From the NCBI GenBank assembly GCA_017450435.1, contig JAFSTO010000033.1, positions 18,016 through 82,015 on the forward strand: a stretch of 64,000 nt of DNA, written 5' to 3'. How positions within the stretch are numbered: the first letter of the stretch is position 1; the number at the start of each line of letters is the position of its first letter. A program made the position numbers and the translations under genes. The notes beneath the pieces are model-generated. The model was not told the DNA's origin, made no database searches, and worked only from the letters and a program-made list of their open reading frames with translations. This DNA comes from Paludibacteraceae bacterium. GTDB lineage: Bacteria > Bacteroidota > Bacteroidia > Bacteroidales > Paludibacteraceae. This document shows positions 34,520 through 44,889 of the stretch, piece by piece.

Positions 34520-36637
34520 ATGGCAAAGCACGATTTACATTTCAATCGCAACATCGGCATCATGGCTCACATTGATGCCGGTAAGACCACTACATCAGAG
34601 CGTATCCTTTTCTACACCGGCTTGACACACAAGATCGGCGAGGTGCACGATGGTGCTGCTACCATGGACTGGATGGAGCAGGAGCAGGAGCGTGGTATAA
34701 CCATCACCTCTGCTGCTACCACCGCCTATTGGAACTATGAGGGGCAGAAGTACAAGTTCAACCTTATTGACACTCCGGGGCACGTCGATTTCACTGCTGA
34801 GGTGGAGCGCTCGCTCCGTATTCTGGACGGTGCTGTGGCAACGTTCTGCGCCGTTGGCGGCGTAGAGCCGCAGTCGGAGACCGTTTGGCGTCAGGCTGAC
34901 AAGTATAGCGTACCTCGTATATGCTATGTTAACAAGATGGACCGCTCCGGCGCAAACTTCTTCGAAGTGGTGACCCAGATCCGCACCGTACTTGGTGCTA
35001 ACCCCTGCCCGATACAGATTCCTGTAGGCGCAGAGGAGACATTCAAGGGCGTGGTTGACCTTGTTAAGATGAAAGCTATCCTTTGGCATGATGAGACACA
35101 AGGCGCAGAATACTCTGTTGAGGATATTCCTGCTGACCTCGTGGCTGAGGCTGAGGAGTGGCGGGACAAGATGCTCGAGACTTGTGCTGAGCTTGACGAT
35201 ACGCTGATGGAGAAATACTTCAGCGACCCGTCAACCATCACCGAGGCAGAGATCAAAGCTGCTCTGCGCAAGGGAACACTCTCGATGCAAATCTTCCCGG
35301 TTATCTGCGGTTCTTCGTTCAAGAACAAAGGTGTGCAGACTATGCTTGACGCCGTATGCGCTTACCTGCCCTCGCCGCTCGATATTCCTGAGATTCACGG
35401 TACTGACCCGCGTTATGAGAACGAGGAGGTCGTTCGTCACCCTGCTGACGAGGAGCCTCTGACTGCTCTCGCATTCAAGATTGCTACCGATCCGTACGTA
35501 GGTCGTCTCTGCTATTTCCGCGTATATAGCGGTAAACTGGAGGCCGGTTCGTATATCTACAACCCGCGCTCGGGTAAAAAAGAGCGTATCTCGCGTATCT
35601 TCCAGATGCACTCCAACCACCAGAACCCTGTTGACTTCATCGCCGCAGGTGATATAGGTGCGGGTGTGGGCTTCAAGGATATCCGCACAGGTGACACGCT
35701 CTGCTCAGAAGAGCATCCTATCGTTCTGGAGTCAATCGACTTCCCCGATCCCGTTATCTCTATCTCTGTTGAGCCTAAGTCTCAGGCTGACCTTGCCAAG
35801 CTTGACAATGGTCTGGCTAAGTTGGCGGAGGAAGACCCGACGTTCACTGTTCGCACCGACGAGCAGAGCGGTCAGACAATCATCTCCGGTATGGGTGAGC
35901 TTCACCTTGAGATTATTATCGACCGTCTGAGACGTGAGTTCAAGGTGGAGTGTAACCAAGGTCGTCCTCAGGTGGCTTATCGTGAGGCTATCACTCAGCC
36001 TGTTGAGCTTCGTGAGGTTTATAAGAAACAGTCAGGTGGTCGTGGTAAGTTCGCCGATATCATCGTTCGCGTTGAGCCGGCTGCTGACGAGGATCCTGCA
36101 GGTCTGACCTTCGTTGACGTTGTCAAGGGCGGTAATGTGCCTAAGGAGTTTATCCCGTCGGTACAGAAAGGTTTCGAGGCAGCTATGAAGAATGGTGTAC
36201 TCGCCGGCTTCCCTGTTGACAAACTCAAGGTTACTCTCCAGGACGGTTCGTTCCACCCTGTTGACTCTGACCAGCTCTCGTTTGAGATTTGCGCACAGAT
36301 GGCGTTCAAGAACGCTTGTGCTAAAGCTAAACCTGTGCTGATGGAGCCTATCATGAAGGTGGAGGTTGTTACTCCTGAGGAGTCGATGGGTGACGTCATC
36401 GGTGACCTGAACAAACGTCGTGGTCAGGTGGAGGGTATGGAGACCAGCCGTACCGGCGGACGTATCGTCAAGGCCAAGGTGCCATTGAGCGAGATGTTCG
36501 GCTATGTGTCGGCTCTGCGTACCATCACTTCAGGACGCGCAACAAGTTCGATGGAGTTCTCGCACTACGCTGAGGTAAGCTCGGCTATCGCTAAGGCGGT
36601 GCTCACTGAAGTGGGCGGTCGTGTGGACTTGATATAA
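34520..36637 (+). CDS. fusA: Elongation factor G
   Basis: 705 residues. GTPase motifs: G1 AHIDAGKTT, switch [10 protein letters not shown]3 DTPGH and G4 NKMD; the C-terminal domain IV/V has [24 protein letters not shown] and the [16 protein letters not shown] segment. EF-G drives translocation and, with RRF, ribosome recycling. Followed not by tuf but, after 214 bases, by rpsJ, the usual Bacteroidetes arrangement. Confidence 0.98.
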   Translation: MAKHDLHFNRNIGIMAHIDAGKTTTSERILFYTGLTHKIGEVHDGAATMDWMEQEQERGITITSAATTAYWNYEGQKYKFNLIDTPGHVDFTAEVERSLRILDGAVATFCAVGGVEPQSETVWRQADKYSVPRICYVNKMDRSGANFFEVVTQIRTVLGANPCPIQIPVGAEETFKGVVDLVKMKAILWHDETQGAEYSVEDIPADLVAEAEEWRDKMLETCAELDDTLMEKYFSDPSTITEAEIKAALRKGTLSMQIFPVICGSSFKNKGVQTMLDAVCAYLPSPLDIPEIHGTDPRYENEEVVRHPADEEPLTALAFKIATDPYVGRLCYFRVYSGKLEAGSYIYNPRSGKKERISRIFQMHSNHQNPVDFIAAGDIGAGVGFKDIRTGDTLCSEEHPIVLESIDFPDPVISISVEPKSQADLAKLDNGLAKLAEEDPTFTVRTDEQSGQTIISGMGELHLEIIIDRLRREFKVECNQGRPQVAYREAITQPVELREVYKKQSGGRGKFADIIVRVEPAADEDPAGLTFVDVVKGGNVPKEFIPSVQKGFEAAMKNGVLAGFPVDKLKVTLQDGSFHPVDSDQLSFEICAQMAFKNACAKAKPVLMEPIMKVEVVTPEESMGDVIGDLNKRRGQVEGMETSRTGGRIVKAKVPLSEMFGYVSALRTITSGRATSSMEFSHYAEVSSAIAKAVLTEVGGRVDLI

Positions 36638-36851
36638 TGTAAAATAATCAGTTATCGGCCGGAAGCTGTCAGCTCGTAAGAGTTGACAGCTGAGGGCTGA
36701 CGGCTGAAAAAAAACAACGCTGAGGCTGATGGCGGAGTGCCGGTAGCCGGAGGCATACATAAAGTAATAAACAACTGCTGTTTGTGGCGAGGGGGTCGAG
36801 CGAATGACTCTTTGGCTACATCCCACAAGCGGCGCTAAACAAAACAAAACA
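36638..36851 (+). other. fusA-rpsJ intercistronic region
   Basis: 214 bases with a hairpin (GCTGTCAGCTC, 4-base loop, GAGTTGACAGC at 36665-36690) and then GCTGACGGCTGAAAA (36696-36710) followed by an A run. The hairpin without a T tract looks more like a processing or regulatory structure than a terminator. Confidence 0.55.
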
Positions 36852-37157
36852 ATGAGTCAAAAAATCAGAATCAAACTGAAAAGCTACGACCACAATCTGG
36901 TTGACAAGTCAGCAGAGAAGATTGTTCGTACAGTGAAGGCTACAGGGGCTGTTGTTTCAGGTCCTATTCCATTGCCTACACACAAGCGTATCTTCACCGT
37001 TAACCGCTCTACCTTCGTTAATAAGAAGAGCCGTGAGCAGTTCGAACTATCCAGCTACAAGCGTCTTATCGACATCTACAGCTCCAACTCGAAGACTGTT
37101 GAGGCTCTGATGAAACTGGAGCTTGCCAGCGGTGTGGAAGTAGAAATCAAGGTTTGA
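36852..37157 (+). CDS. rpsJ: Small ribosomal subunit protein uS10
   Basis: 101 residues from the ATG at 36852; the longer open frame (16 more codons) begins outside the conserved start [14 protein letters not shown]. Contains [17 protein letters not shown], the loop contacting 16S rRNA and NusB. S10 also acts in antitermination as NusE. First gene of the S10 block. Confidence 0.97.
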   Translation: MSQKIRIKLKSYDHNLVDKSAEKIVRTVKATGAVVSGPIPLPTHKRIFTVNRSTFVNKKSREQFELSSYKRLIDIYSSNSKTVEALMKLELASGVEVEIKV

Positions 37158-37324
37158 TAAAGTCCGATAATATAGCAAATTAGAAAACTACCAAAATAGT
37201 CAACTAACAAACTATTCCACCGGACTTCGGAAAACAAAACAACAAACAAGAGAGTGCTGCCCTGAGACCTAAACTCTTGGTAGCCGACTCGAAAGATTAA
37301 CTAATCATTAACAAAACATTTGAA
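37158..37324 (+). other. rpsJ-rplC intercistronic region
   Basis: 167 bases with a possible long-range pairing AAAGTCCG/CGGACTT (37159-37229). No consensus promoter is visible. Confidence 0.4.
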
Positions 37325-37942
37325 ATGCCAGGATTAATTGGAAAAAAGATCGGAATGACTTCGGTCTTCGGCGCAGACGGAAAAAACACTCCCTGCACCG
37401 TTATTGAATGTGGTCCTTGCGTTGTAACGCAGATTAAGACTGTTGAGAAAGACGGTTATTCTGCCCTGCAGCTTGGTTTCCTTCCCAAGACTGAGAAGCA
37501 CACCAACAAAGCAGAGGCAGGTCATTTCAAGGCAGCAGGCGTTCAACCGATGACCCACTTGGTTGAGTTCAGTGGTTTTGACGAGGAGCATAAGCTCGGC
37601 GACACTATTACTGTTGAACTCTTCAAGGAGAACACTTTTGTTGACGTCGTTGGAACGTCAAAGGGTAAGGGTTTCCAGGGTGTCGTTAAGCGTCACGGCT
37701 TCGGCGGCGTCGGTCAGAGCACACACGGTCAGGACGACCGTCTGCGCGCACCGGGTTCAGTTGGTGCATGCTCCTATCCTTCACGTGTCTTCCCCGGCTT
37801 GCGTATGGCAGGTCACATGGGCGCTGAGCGCGTGACTACACAGAATCTTCAAGTACTGAAAGTTATCCCTGAGTACAACCTCATCATGGTGAAGGGTAGT
37901 GTACCGGGTTGTAAAAATTCAATTGTTTGCATCAATAAGTAA
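37325..37942 (+). CDS. rplC: Large ribosomal subunit protein uL3
   Basis: 205 residues, beginning [15 protein letters not shown]. The [15 protein letters not shown] segment and [16 protein letters not shown] loop, which reaches the peptidyl-transferase centre, are intact. L3 starts 50S assembly. rplD follows after 2 bases. Confidence 0.97.
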   Translation: MPGLIGKKIGMTSVFGADGKNTPCTVIECGPCVVTQIKTVEKDGYSALQLGFLPKTEKHTNKAEAGHFKAAGVQPMTHLVEFSGFDEEHKLGDTITVELFKENTFVDVVGTSKGKGFQGVVKRHGFGGVGQSTHGQDDRLRAPGSVGACSYPSRVFPGLRMAGHMGAERVTTQNLQVLKVIPEYNLIMVKGSVPGCKNSIVCINK

Positions 37943-37944
37943 TT

Positions 37945-38574
37945 ATGGAACTGTCAATTCTTAACATCAAAGGTGAGGATACCGGCAAGAAAGCCGTCCT
38001 CAACGATGCCGTCTTCGGCATTGAGCCCAATGACCACGCCATTTACTTGGATGTAAAACAGTTTATGGCTAACAACCGTCAGGGTACACACAAGGCAAAA
38101 CAACGTTCAGAGATTGCCGGTTCAACCCGCAAACTCGGTCGTCAGAAAGGCGGCGGCGGCGCTCGTCCGGGCGATATCAAGTCTCCGGTTCGCGTAGGCG
38201 GCGGCCGTATCTTCGGTCCCGTTCCTCGCAGCTACAGCTTCAAGCTGAACAAGAAACTGAAGCAGCTTGCTCGCCGCTCAGCTCTCTCGCTCCGCGCTAA
38301 GCAGGAGCAGATAATCGTGCTGGACGCAGTGAAACTTGATGCACCTAAGACCAAGTCTTTCGTAGCAATAGAGAACGCACTGAAGATTGCCGGCAAGAAA
38401 GTGCTCTTCGTAATGCCTGAGTTCAATGAGAACCTTTTCCTCTCTGCGCGTAACATAGAGAAGGCTAAGGTTATCAATGTAAACGAACTCAACACTTACG
38501 CTATCATGAACTCGAATGTTGTCGTCCTCCTGCCGGAGTCGATAGCTGCTATAGAGAATACGTTAAACGCTTAA
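37945..38574 (+). CDS. rplD: Large ribosomal subunit protein uL4
   Basis: 209 residues. The extended loop that lines the exit tunnel is present ([21 protein letters not shown] with GARPGD). In E. coli L4 represses the S10 operon; the rpsJ-upstream structure that would mediate this was not identified here. Spacing to rplW is 14 bases. Confidence 0.97.
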   Translation: MELSILNIKGEDTGKKAVLNDAVFGIEPNDHAIYLDVKQFMANNRQGTHKAKQRSEIAGSTRKLGRQKGGGGARPGDIKSPVRVGGGRIFGPVPRSYSFKLNKKLKQLARRSALSLRAKQEQIIVLDAVKLDAPKTKSFVAIENALKIAGKKVLFVMPEFNENLFLSARNIEKAKVINVNELNTYAIMNSNVVVLLPESIAAIENTLNA

Positions 38575-38588
38575 AAATGGTCTGAATT

Positions 38589-38879
38589 ATGGCAATTATT
38601 ATTAAACCAATCGTAACCGAAAAGATGACCGGTTTGGGCGAGAAACTCAATCGCTATGGCTTTCGGGTAGAAAGAACTGCCAACAAACTTGAAATCAAGA
38701 AGGCAGTTGAGGAAATGTATAATGTAACGGTAGTGGATGTCAATACACTCATCGTGGCTCCTAAGCTGAAGAAGCGCTACACTAAGTCCGGTGTTATTTC
38801 CGGCAAGTCGGCTTCTTACAAGAAAGCTATCGTGACCGTTGCAGAAGGTGAAACAATCGATTTTTATAGCAATATCTAA
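38589..38879 (+). CDS. rplW: Large ribosomal subunit protein uL23
   Basis: 96 residues, start [14 protein letters not shown], with the [14 protein letters not shown]-like helix (here [14 protein letters not shown]). L23 sits at the tunnel exit and docks trigger factor and SRP. Two bases separate it from rplB. Confidence 0.96.
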   Translation: MAIIIKPIVTEKMTGLGEKLNRYGFRVERTANKLEIKKAVEEMYNVTVVDVNTLIVAPKLKKRYTKSGVISGKSASYKKAIVTVAEGETIDFYSNI

Positions 38880-38881
38880 AA

Positions 38882-39706
38882 ATGGCTGTACGTAAATTAA
38901 AACCCACTACACCTGGGCAAAGACACAAGATTATAGGTGCGTTCGACACAATTACCGCGAGCGCCCCTGAGAAGTCCCTTGTGTTTGGCGGCAAGAAGAC
39001 GGGTGGTCGTAACAACACAGGTAAGATGACCATGCGTTATATCGGCGGCGGACACAAAAGGAAATTCAGAGTAATTGATTTCAAGCGCAACAAAGATGGT
39101 GTACCCGCAACTGTGAAGACTATCGAGTATGATCCGAACCGCTCGGCTCGCATCGCTCTGCTCTTCTATGCTGACGGTGAGAAGCGCTATATTCTTGCAC
39201 CTAATGGACTGCAAGTAGGTCAACAGGTTATTTCCGGAGCAGACGTTGCTCCAGAGGTAGGTAATGCTCTGCCAATGGCTGCTATGCCGTTGGGTACTCT
39301 TATTCACAACATCGAGCTTCGCCCGGGTCAGGGTGCCGCTCTCGTTCGCTCGGCAGGCGTGTTTGCACAGCTCACTTCCCGTGAGGACAAGTATGCTATC
39401 ATCAAACTGCCTTCAGGCGAGCTTCGCAAGGTGCTTGCTGCATGCAAGGCTACTGTGGGTGTTGTGGGCAACAGCGACCACGCTCTTGAGAAGTCAGGTA
39501 AGGCAGGCCGCTCACGCTGGTTGGGCAGACGTCCGCACAACCGTGGTGTAACCATGAACCCTGTCGATCACCCGATGGGTGGTGGTGAGGGCCGTCAGTC
39601 AGGTGGTCACCCACGTTCACGTAAGGGCTTGCTCGCTAAGGGCTACAAGACTCGTGCTCCAAAGAAGCAGAGCAACAAGCTCATAATCGAAAGACGTAAA
39701 AAATAA
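38882..39706 (+). CDS. rplB: Large ribosomal subunit protein uL2
   Basis: 274 residues. The C-terminal segment [20 protein letters not shown] holds the conserved His and Gly residues needed for peptidyl-transferase centre assembly. Basic tail ends in IIERRKK. rpsS begins after 23 bases. Confidence 0.98.
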   Translation: MAVRKLKPTTPGQRHKIIGAFDTITASAPEKSLVFGGKKTGGRNNTGKMTMRYIGGGHKRKFRVIDFKRNKDGVPATVKTIEYDPNRSARIALLFYADGEKRYILAPNGLQVGQQVISGADVAPEVGNALPMAAMPLGTLIHNIELRPGQGAALVRSAGVFAQLTSREDKYAIIKLPSGELRKVLAACKATVGVVGNSDHALEKSGKAGRSRWLGRRPHNRGVTMNPVDHPMGGGEGRQSGGHPRSRKGLLAKGYKTRAPKKQSNKLIIERRKK

Positions 39707-39729
39707 CCTACTAAATTAAGGAATTAACT

Positions 39730-39996
39730 ATGAGTCGTTCATTAAAAAAAGGACCGTACATCGAGCTGAAACTCGAGAAGAAAGTGCTCGACATGAATGA
39801 GAGCGGCAAAAAAGCTGTCATCAAGACATGGTCGCGTGCATCGATGATTTCACCTGATTTTGTAGGTCACACTATCGCAGTTCACAATGGAAACAAGTTT
39901 ATCCCTGTGTACGTTACGGAGAACATGGTCGGTCACAAACTCGGTGAGTTTGCTCCTACCCGTATCTTCCGCGGTCACTCGGGTAACCGCAAGTAA
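39730..39996 (+). CDS. rpsS: Small ribosomal subunit protein uS19
   Basis: 88 residues, start [49 protein letters not shown]-type core (conserved start [13 protein letters not shown]). S19 binds the 30S head with S13. Preceded by a modest purine-rich AAGGAAT 7 bases before the ATG. Confidence 0.97.
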   Translation: MSRSLKKGPYIELKLEKKVLDMNESGKKAVIKTWSRASMISPDFVGHTIAVHNGNKFIPVYVTENMVGHKLGEFAPTRIFRGHSGNRK

Positions 39997-40045
39997 TCCA
40001 TTGTACAATTCATTTCATTAACAACATTAAAGAAAGAACACAACA

Positions 40046-40459
40046 ATGGGTGCTAGAAAACATAACTCAGCCGAAGCAAGAAAAGAGAACAAAAAGACTC
40101 TTTACTTCGCCAAACTCATGAATTGCCCGTCTTCTCCGCGCAAGATGCGCCTGGTGGCAGACATGATTCGCGGCAAGGAGGTAAACTTGGCTCTTGGCGC
40201 ACTGAAGTTCTCTACCAAAGAGGCTTCTCGCAAACTTTACACCCTTCTCAAGTCTGCTATCTCCAACTGGGAGCAGAAGACCGGCAAGAAAGCCGATGAG
40301 GAGGTACTGTATGTAACAGAGATTTTCGTTGACGGAGCCGGTTCGCTCAAGCGTCTTCGTCCTGCTCCGCAGGGCCGCGGCTACAGAATCCGCAAACGTT
40401 CAAATCACGTTACTGTATTTGTTGACACTAAAGTTGAAGTTACTAACGAACAAAACTAA
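40046..40459 (+). CDS. rplV: Large ribosomal subunit protein uL22
   Basis: 137 residues, longer than the ~110 of E. coli because of an N-terminal extension ([17 protein letters not shown]) common in Bacteroidetes. The tunnel-lining hairpin [20 protein letters not shown] is intact; changes here give macrolide resistance elsewhere. Confidence 0.96.
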   Translation: MGARKHNSAEARKENKKTLYFAKLMNCPSSPRKMRLVADMIRGKEVNLALGALKFSTKEASRKLYTLLKSAISNWEQKTGKKADEEVLYVTEIFVDGAGSLKRLRPAPQGRGYRIRKRSNHVTVFVDTKVEVTNEQN

Positions 40460-40464
40460 CTAAG

Positions 40465-41193
40465 ATGGGACAGAAAATCAATCCAATCAGTAACCGCCTT
40501 GGTATAATCCGCGGTTGGGACTCCAACTGGTTCGGCGGTAAAAGCTACGGAGATACTATCCTCGAAGATAGCAAGATCAGAGAGTATTTGAACGCCCGTC
40601 TTGCAGAAGCCAGTATTTCTCGTATAGTAATAGAAAGAACTCTTAAACTTGTAACTGTTACTGTCTGCACTGCTCGCCCCGGTTTCATTATCGGCAAGGG
40701 TGGACAAGAGGTTGACAAACTGAAAGAGGAACTGAAGAAAATCACCAAACAGGATGTCCAGATTAACATCTTCGAAGTGAAGAAACCTGAGCTTGACGCC
40801 GTTATCGTAGGTCAGAAGATTGCTCGCCAGCTGGAGGGTAAGATTGCCTATCGTCGCGCAGTTAAGCAGGCTATTGCTTCAACGATGCGTATGGGCGCTG
40901 AGGGTATCAAGGTGCAGGTAAGCGGCCGTCTCAACGGTGCTGAAATGGCTCGTAAGGAGATGTACAAAGAAGGTCGTACCCCGCTGCATACTCTTCGCGC
41001 AGACATCGACTACTGCCAGGCTACTGCCGTTACCAAGGTAGGTGCTATCGGCGTGAAAGTGTGGATTTGCCGCGGTGAGGTTTACGGCAAACGTGACCTC
41101 GCTCCCAACTTCGCACAGAAACCCGAGAACTTCCGTGGCGGCGAGCGCAAAGCCGGCGGTGAGAAAAGAGGCTTACGTCGCAACCGCAAGTAA
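40465..41193 (+). CDS. rpsC: Small ribosomal subunit protein uS3
   Basis: 242 residues with a KH domain ([20 protein letters not shown]) and the C-terminal S3 domain ([14 protein letters not shown]-like, here [14 protein letters not shown]). S3 lines the mRNA entry tunnel and has helicase activity with S4. The C terminus is Arg/Gly-rich. Five bases after rplV. Confidence 0.97.
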   Translation: MGQKINPISNRLGIIRGWDSNWFGGKSYGDTILEDSKIREYLNARLAEASISRIVIERTLKLVTVTVCTARPGFIIGKGGQEVDKLKEELKKITKQDVQINIFEVKKPELDAVIVGQKIARQLEGKIAYRRAVKQAIASTMRMGAEGIKVQVSGRLNGAEMARKEMYKEGRTPLHTLRADIDYCQATAVTKVGAIGVKVWICRGEVYGKRDLAPNFAQKPENFRGGERKAGGEKRGLRRNRK

Positions 41194-41230
41194 GCTGAGT
41201 GTTTAACCTTTTTTAGAAGACTAAGTAATT

Positions 41231-41662
41231 ATGTTACAACCAAAGAAAACTAAATTCCGTCGCCAGCAAAAAGGCCGCATCAAAGGTAATGCGCAGCGCG
41301 GCTGTGAATTGGCTTTCGGTGATTTCGGCATCAAGTCTCTCGGGACTGTATGGCTCACCGGTCGCCAAATCGAGGCTGCCCGTGTGGCGGTAACAAGACA
41401 TATGCAACGTCAGGGACATGTGTGGATTCGCGTCTTCCCCGACAAGCCTATAACCAAGAAACCGTTGGATGTTCGTATGGGTAAAGGTAAAGGTAATCCT
41501 GAAGGATTCGTAGTACCTTTGGCACCAGGCAGAATCATCTTCGAAATTGACGGTGTACCTTTTGAGGTAGCTAAGGAAGCTCTCCGATTGGCAGCACAGA
41601 AACTCCCAATCACAACTAAATTTGTAGTACGTCGCGATTATGATGCGACCCAAAATGTTTAA
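41231..41662 (+). CDS. rplP: Large ribosomal subunit protein uL16
   Basis: 143 residues: [39 protein letters not shown] and the GNPEGFV loop near the A site. Its stop TAA shares one base with the rpmC start. Confidence 0.97.
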   Translation: MLQPKKTKFRRQQKGRIKGNAQRGCELAFGDFGIKSLGTVWLTGRQIEAARVAVTRHMQRQGHVWIRVFPDKPITKKPLDVRMGKGKGNPEGFVVPLAPGRIIFEIDGVPFEVAKEALRLAAQKLPITTKFVVRRDYDATQNV

Positions 41663-41862
41663 TGGTTATGAAAGCAAATGAAGTAAGAGAAATGACAACT
41701 GCAGACCTGCAGGAACGTCTGGCAGCAGAGAAAGCACACCTCGTGCAGATGAAGCTGCAACACGCTATTTCGCCGCTCGACAACCCGTTGCAGATAAGGG
41801 ACGTACGTCGTGACATCGCACGTATCGCTACGGAACTGCGTAAAAGAGAATTAACCAAGTAA
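41662..41862 (+). CDS. rpmC: Large ribosomal subunit protein uL29
   Basis: 66 residues from the ATG at 41662; an ATG two codons later (41668) fits the usual family start [15 protein letters not shown] better, so the protein may be 64 residues. Two-helix hairpin with [19 protein letters not shown]. It lies at the exit tunnel next to L23. Confidence 0.95.
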   Translation: MVMKANEVREMTTADLQERLAAEKAHLVQMKLQHAISPLDNPLQIRDVRRDIARIATELRKRELTK

Positions 41863-41876
41863 AAACGGATTGTCTC

Positions 41877-42131
41877 ATGGAAAGAAATTTAAGAAAAGAA
41901 AGAGTGGGAGTTGTTACCAGCAACAAGATGGACAAGACCATCACCGTTGCCGTCAAGTGGAAAGAGAAACACCCCATGTATGGCAAGTTTGTCAATAAGA
42001 CAAAGAAATATCACGTTCACGACGAGGAGAACACCTGTGGCATCGGCGATACCGTACGTATTATGGAGACCCGCCCCACAAGCAAAACTAAACGCTGGCG
42101 TTTGACTCAAATTATTGAAAGGGCTAAGTAA
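41877..42131 (+). CDS. rpsQ: Small ribosomal subunit protein uS17
   Basis: 84 residues: [16 protein letters not shown] and [20 protein letters not shown] are the OB-fold signatures. The stop overlaps the rplN start (TAATG). Confidence 0.97.
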   Translation: MERNLRKERVGVVTSNKMDKTITVAVKWKEKHPMYGKFVNKTKKYHVHDEENTCGIGDTVRIMETRPTSKTKRWRLTQIIERAK

Positions 42132-42496
42132 TGATACAGAATGAATCACGTCTGGTTGTTGCAGACAACAGTGGTGCGAAAGAAGCACTCTGCATCCATG
42201 TGCTTGGCGGCACGGGCAAGCGTTATGCCAGCCTTGGCGACACAATCGTAGTAGCCGTTAAGTCGGTTATTCCTTCTTCTGATATGAAGAACGGCACCGT
42301 CAGCAAGGCTATTGTGGTACGTGTGAAGAAGGAAGTACGCCGCGCTGACGGCTCATATATCCGCTTCGACGATAACGCATGTGTGCTCATCAATAATGCC
42401 GGTGAGCTTCGCGGAAGCCGTATCTTCGGACCGGTGGCTCGTGAGCTCCGCGCTACGAACATGAAGATTATTTCTCTGGCACCTGAAGTGCTCTAA
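42131..42496 (+). CDS. rplN: Large ribosomal subunit protein uL14
   Basis: 121 residues, start [19 protein letters not shown]; later [30 protein letters not shown]14 forms an intersubunit bridge and is the docking site of silencing factor RsfS. Coupled to rpsQ by a one-base overlap. Confidence 0.97.
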   Translation: MIQNESRLVVADNSGAKEALCIHVLGGTGKRYASLGDTIVVAVKSVIPSSDMKNGTVSKAIVVRVKKEVRRADGSYIRFDDNACVLINNAGELRGSRIFGPVARELRATNMKIISLAPEVL

Positions 42497-42523
42497 ACTA
42501 TTCACTCTTTAAAAACAAAAGCT

Positions 42524-42832
42524 ATGGCTAAGTTACATATCAAAAAAGGTGATACCGTTTACGTTAACGCAGGTGGCAGCAAGGGTCAGACCGGCAAGGT
42601 GCTGAAGGTGCTTGTTGACGAGAAGCGTGCTATCGTGGAAGGTGTCAACTTGGTTTCAAAAAGTCAGAAACCTAACGCTAAGAACCCTCAAGGGGGTATT
42701 GTAAAACAGGAGGCTCCGATTCATATCTCCAACCTCAATCCTGTAGAGGACGGCAAACCCGTTCGCGTAGGACGAGTGCTGAAAGACGGTAAGTTGGTGC
42801 GTGTCTCCAAGAAAACCGGTAAAGAGATTTAA
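42524..42832 (+). CDS. rplX: Large ribosomal subunit protein uL24
   Basis: 102 residues. A KOW motif ([20 protein letters not shown]) is followed by [19 protein letters not shown]. It is an assembly initiator near the exit tunnel. rplE follows after 2 bases. Confidence 0.97.
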   Translation: MAKLHIKKGDTVYVNAGGSKGQTGKVLKVLVDEKRAIVEGVNLVSKSQKPNAKNPQGGIVKQEAPIHISNLNPVEDGKPVRVGRVLKDGKLVRVSKKTGKEI

Positions 42833-42834
42833 TT

Positions 42835-43377
42835 ATGAATACAGCAAGTTTGAAGCAGGATTACAAGGAGCGTATCGTTCCTGTCCTGATGAAAGAGTTT
42901 GGCTACACTACAGTAATGCAGTGCCCCAAACTTGAGAAAATTGTCCTCAATCAAGGATTGGGTATCGCTGTAGCCGACAAGAAGATTATCGAGGTAGCAG
43001 TGGCCGAGATGACCGCCATCACCGGTCAGAAGGCTGTGCAGACCGTGAGCAAGAAGGATATTGCGAACTTCCATGTTCGTAAGAAAATGCCTATCGGCGT
43101 GCGTGTCACCCTTCGTGGCGAGCGTATGTACGAGTTCCTCGAGCGTCTCGTCCGCGTGGCTCTGCCCCGTATCCGTGACTTCAAGGGTATAGAGAACAAG
43201 CTCGATGGCCGCGGCAACTACACGCTCGGTATCCAGGAGCAGATTATCTTCCCTGAAATCAATATTGATAACATCACCAAGCTGCTTGGTATGAATATCA
43301 CTTTTGTTACAACAGCGAAGACCGACAAGGAAGGCTATGCTCTTCTTCGCGAATTTGGTTTACCGTTTAAAAAGTAA
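42835..43377 (+). CDS. rplE: Large ribosomal subunit protein uL5
   Basis: 180 residues. The 5S rRNA-binding segments are visible: [32 protein letters not shown] and [18 protein letters not shown]. Six bases before rpsN. Confidence 0.97.
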   Translation: MNTASLKQDYKERIVPVLMKEFGYTTVMQCPKLEKIVLNQGLGIAVADKKIIEVAVAEMTAITGQKAVQTVSKKDIANFHVRKKMPIGVRVTLRGERMYEFLERLVRVALPRIRDFKGIENKLDGRGNYTLGIQEQIIFPEINIDNITKLLGMNITFVTTAKTDKEGYALLREFGLPFKK

Positions 43378-43383
43378 GAGACT

Positions 43384-43653
43384 ATGGCAAAGGAATCAAT
43401 GAAAGCCCGTGAGGTAAAGCGTGCTAAACTGGTTGCTAAATACGCAGCCAAGCGTGCACAGCTGCTCAAAGACGGCGATTATGAAGGACTTCAGAGCCTG
43501 CCTAAGAATGCTTCTCCTGTTCGTCTGCACAACCGTTGCAAGATCACCGGTCGTCCGAAAGGATATATGCGTCAGTTCGGTCTGAGCCGTATCCAGTTCA
43601 GAGAGATGGCAAGCCAGGGACTCATCCCGGGCGTAAAAAAGGCAAGCTGGTAA
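43384..43653 (+). CDS. rpsN: Small ribosomal subunit protein uS14 (zinc-free form)
   Basis: 89 residues with only one Cys, so it is the long zinc-independent (C-minus) paralogue rather than the 61-residue zinc form. The C-terminal core [18 protein letters not shown] is conserved. It is the last gene before a 249-base break in the spc block. Confidence 0.97.
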   Translation: MAKESMKAREVKRAKLVAKYAAKRAQLLKDGDYEGLQSLPKNASPVRLHNRCKITGRPKGYMRQFGLSRIQFREMASQGLIPGVKKASW

Positions 43654-43665
43654 TATGCGAAAATG

Positions 43666-43711
43666 CGGGTTTTGGCGGAAAAATTCTGCCAAAACCCGAC
43701 ATTTTGTCGTT
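43666..43711 (+). terminator. Terminator-like hairpin inside the spc block
   Basis: CGGGTTTTGGC (43666-43676) and GCCAAAACCCG (43688-43698) form a perfect 11-bp stem, 13 bases after rpsN, followed by ATTTTGTCGTTTT. The T run is interrupted, so it may be a partial terminator or attenuator. Confidence 0.55.
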
Positions 43712-43733
43712 TTACGTTATGTTTTAGGGTATT

Positions 43734-43748
43734 TGGCACGACTTTTGC
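43734..43748 (+). promoter_or_regulatory. Sigma-54-type promoter before rpsH
   Basis: TGGCACG, four bases, TTGC: a full match to the -24/-12 consensus TGGCACGNNNNTTGC. Predicted start ~43760, about 140 bases before rpsH. A second partial TGGCAC occurs at 43802-43807. Chance occurrence is possible, and no activator site was recognised. Confidence 0.5.
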
Positions 43749-43902
43749 CCTAAAATAGTTGTATGGGAAAATTGTGCAAAAATGGCATGTGACGTGTCAT
43801 TTTGGCACATTCTTCGTGTGAGAAAAAGGTTGGCTGTATAGAGACAGCGCCTCAATATATAATAAATATTGTCCCGACAGGCGGGATCAATTTAACAACA
43901 TT

Positions 43903-44298
43903 ATGACAGATCCAATCGCAGATTATCTGACTCGGCTCAGAAATGCAATCAAAGCCGGCCACCGTGTAGTGGAAGTTCCGGCTTCGAATCTGAAGAAAGA
44001 GATCACGCGAATCTTGTTTGAGAAAGGCTATATTCTCTCATACAAGTTCGTGGAGGATGGCCCTCAAGGCACAATTAAGATTGCCTTGAAGTATGATCCG
44101 GTTAACAAAGTTAACGCCATCAAGTCTTTAACCCGCGTATCAACCCCGGGCCTTCGTCGCTACGTAGGCTACAGGGAGATGCCCCGTGTGCTGAACGGCC
44201 TCGGTATAGCCATCCTTTCCACTTCGAAGGGTGTGATGACCGGTAGAGAGGCTGTGGAGCAAAAGCTCGGCGGCGAAGTTATTTGCTACGTTTATTAA
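43903..44298 (+). CDS. rpsH: Small ribosomal subunit protein uS8
   Basis: 131 residues: MTDPIADYLTRLRNAIKAGH and the C-terminal ILSTSKGVMTGREA, the 16S helix-21 binding motif. In E. coli S8 represses the spc operon by binding an rRNA-like site near rplE; nothing of that kind was recognised. It is unusually separated from rpsN by 249 bases holding a hairpin and a sigma-54-like site. Confidence 0.97.
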   Translation: MTDPIADYLTRLRNAIKAGHRVVEVPASNLKKEITRILFEKGYILSYKFVEDGPQGTIKIALKYDPVNKVNAIKSLTRVSTPGLRRYVGYREMPRVLNGLGIAILSTSKGVMTGREAVEQKLGGEVICYVY

Positions 44299-44302
44299 TA
44301 AT

Positions 44303-44308
44303 AGGAGG
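44303..44308 (+). promoter_or_regulatory. Strong Shine-Dalgarno of rplF
   Basis: AGGAGG with an 8-base spacer to the ATG at 44317, an optimal Shine-Dalgarno. Most other genes in the window start after A-rich sequence without one. Confidence 0.75.
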
Positions 44309-44316
44309 ATTACAGT

Positions 44317-44871
44317 ATGTCAAGAATCGGTAAATTACCAGTTGCTATTCCGGCAGGTGTAACCGTCACTGTTGATGCAGAGAACGTAGTTACGGTAAAA
44401 GGTCCTAAGGGAACCTTGTCACAGGCAGTTAATCCCGTTATCACCGTTAAGGTTGAGGGTGCTGTATGCCACGTTATTCGTCCTAACGACGAGAAAGAGA
44501 ATCGCGCAATGCACGGCTTGTACCGCGCCCTTATCCACAACATGGTTGTCGGTGTAAGCGAGGGCTACAAGAAAGTGCTTGAGCTTGTAGGTGTAGGTTA
44601 CCGTGTGGAGAACCAGGGCAATCTGTTGCAGTTGGCACTCGGTTATACTCACCCTATATACCTGATGCTTCCTCCTGAGGTGAAGGTTGAAACCAAGTCA
44701 GAGCGTAACCAGAACCCGCTTATTATGCTGGAGTCTGCTGACAAGCAGCTTATCGGTCAGATTTGCGCAAAGATTCGCTCTTTCCGTAAGCCTGAGCCTT
44801 ATAAGGGTAAAGGTATTAAGTTCCAAGGTGAAGTTATTCGTCGTAAAGCTGGCAAGTCTGCTGGTAAGTAA
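44317..44871 (+). CDS. rplF: Large ribosomal subunit protein uL6
   Basis: 184 residues: MSRIGKLPVAIPAGVTV, VGVGYRVENQGNLLQLALGYTHP and the C-terminal signature RKPEPYKGKGIKF. L6 binds helix 97 near the sarcin-ricin loop. Its start has an AGGAGG eight bases upstream. Confidence 0.97.
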   Translation: MSRIGKLPVAIPAGVTVTVDAENVVTVKGPKGTLSQAVNPVITVKVEGAVCHVIRPNDEKENRAMHGLYRALIHNMVVGVSEGYKKVLELVGVGYRVENQGNLLQLALGYTHPIYLMLPPEVKVETKSERNQNPLIMLESADKQLIGQICAKIRSFRKPEPYKGKGIKFQGEVIRRKAGKSAGK

Positions 44872-44889
44872 TAAGAAAGGAATTAAGTT

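Noticed and set aside
36665-36690. Hairpin after fusA as a terminator
   Set aside because: No T tract follows and rpsJ has no promoter of its own, so read-through is expected.
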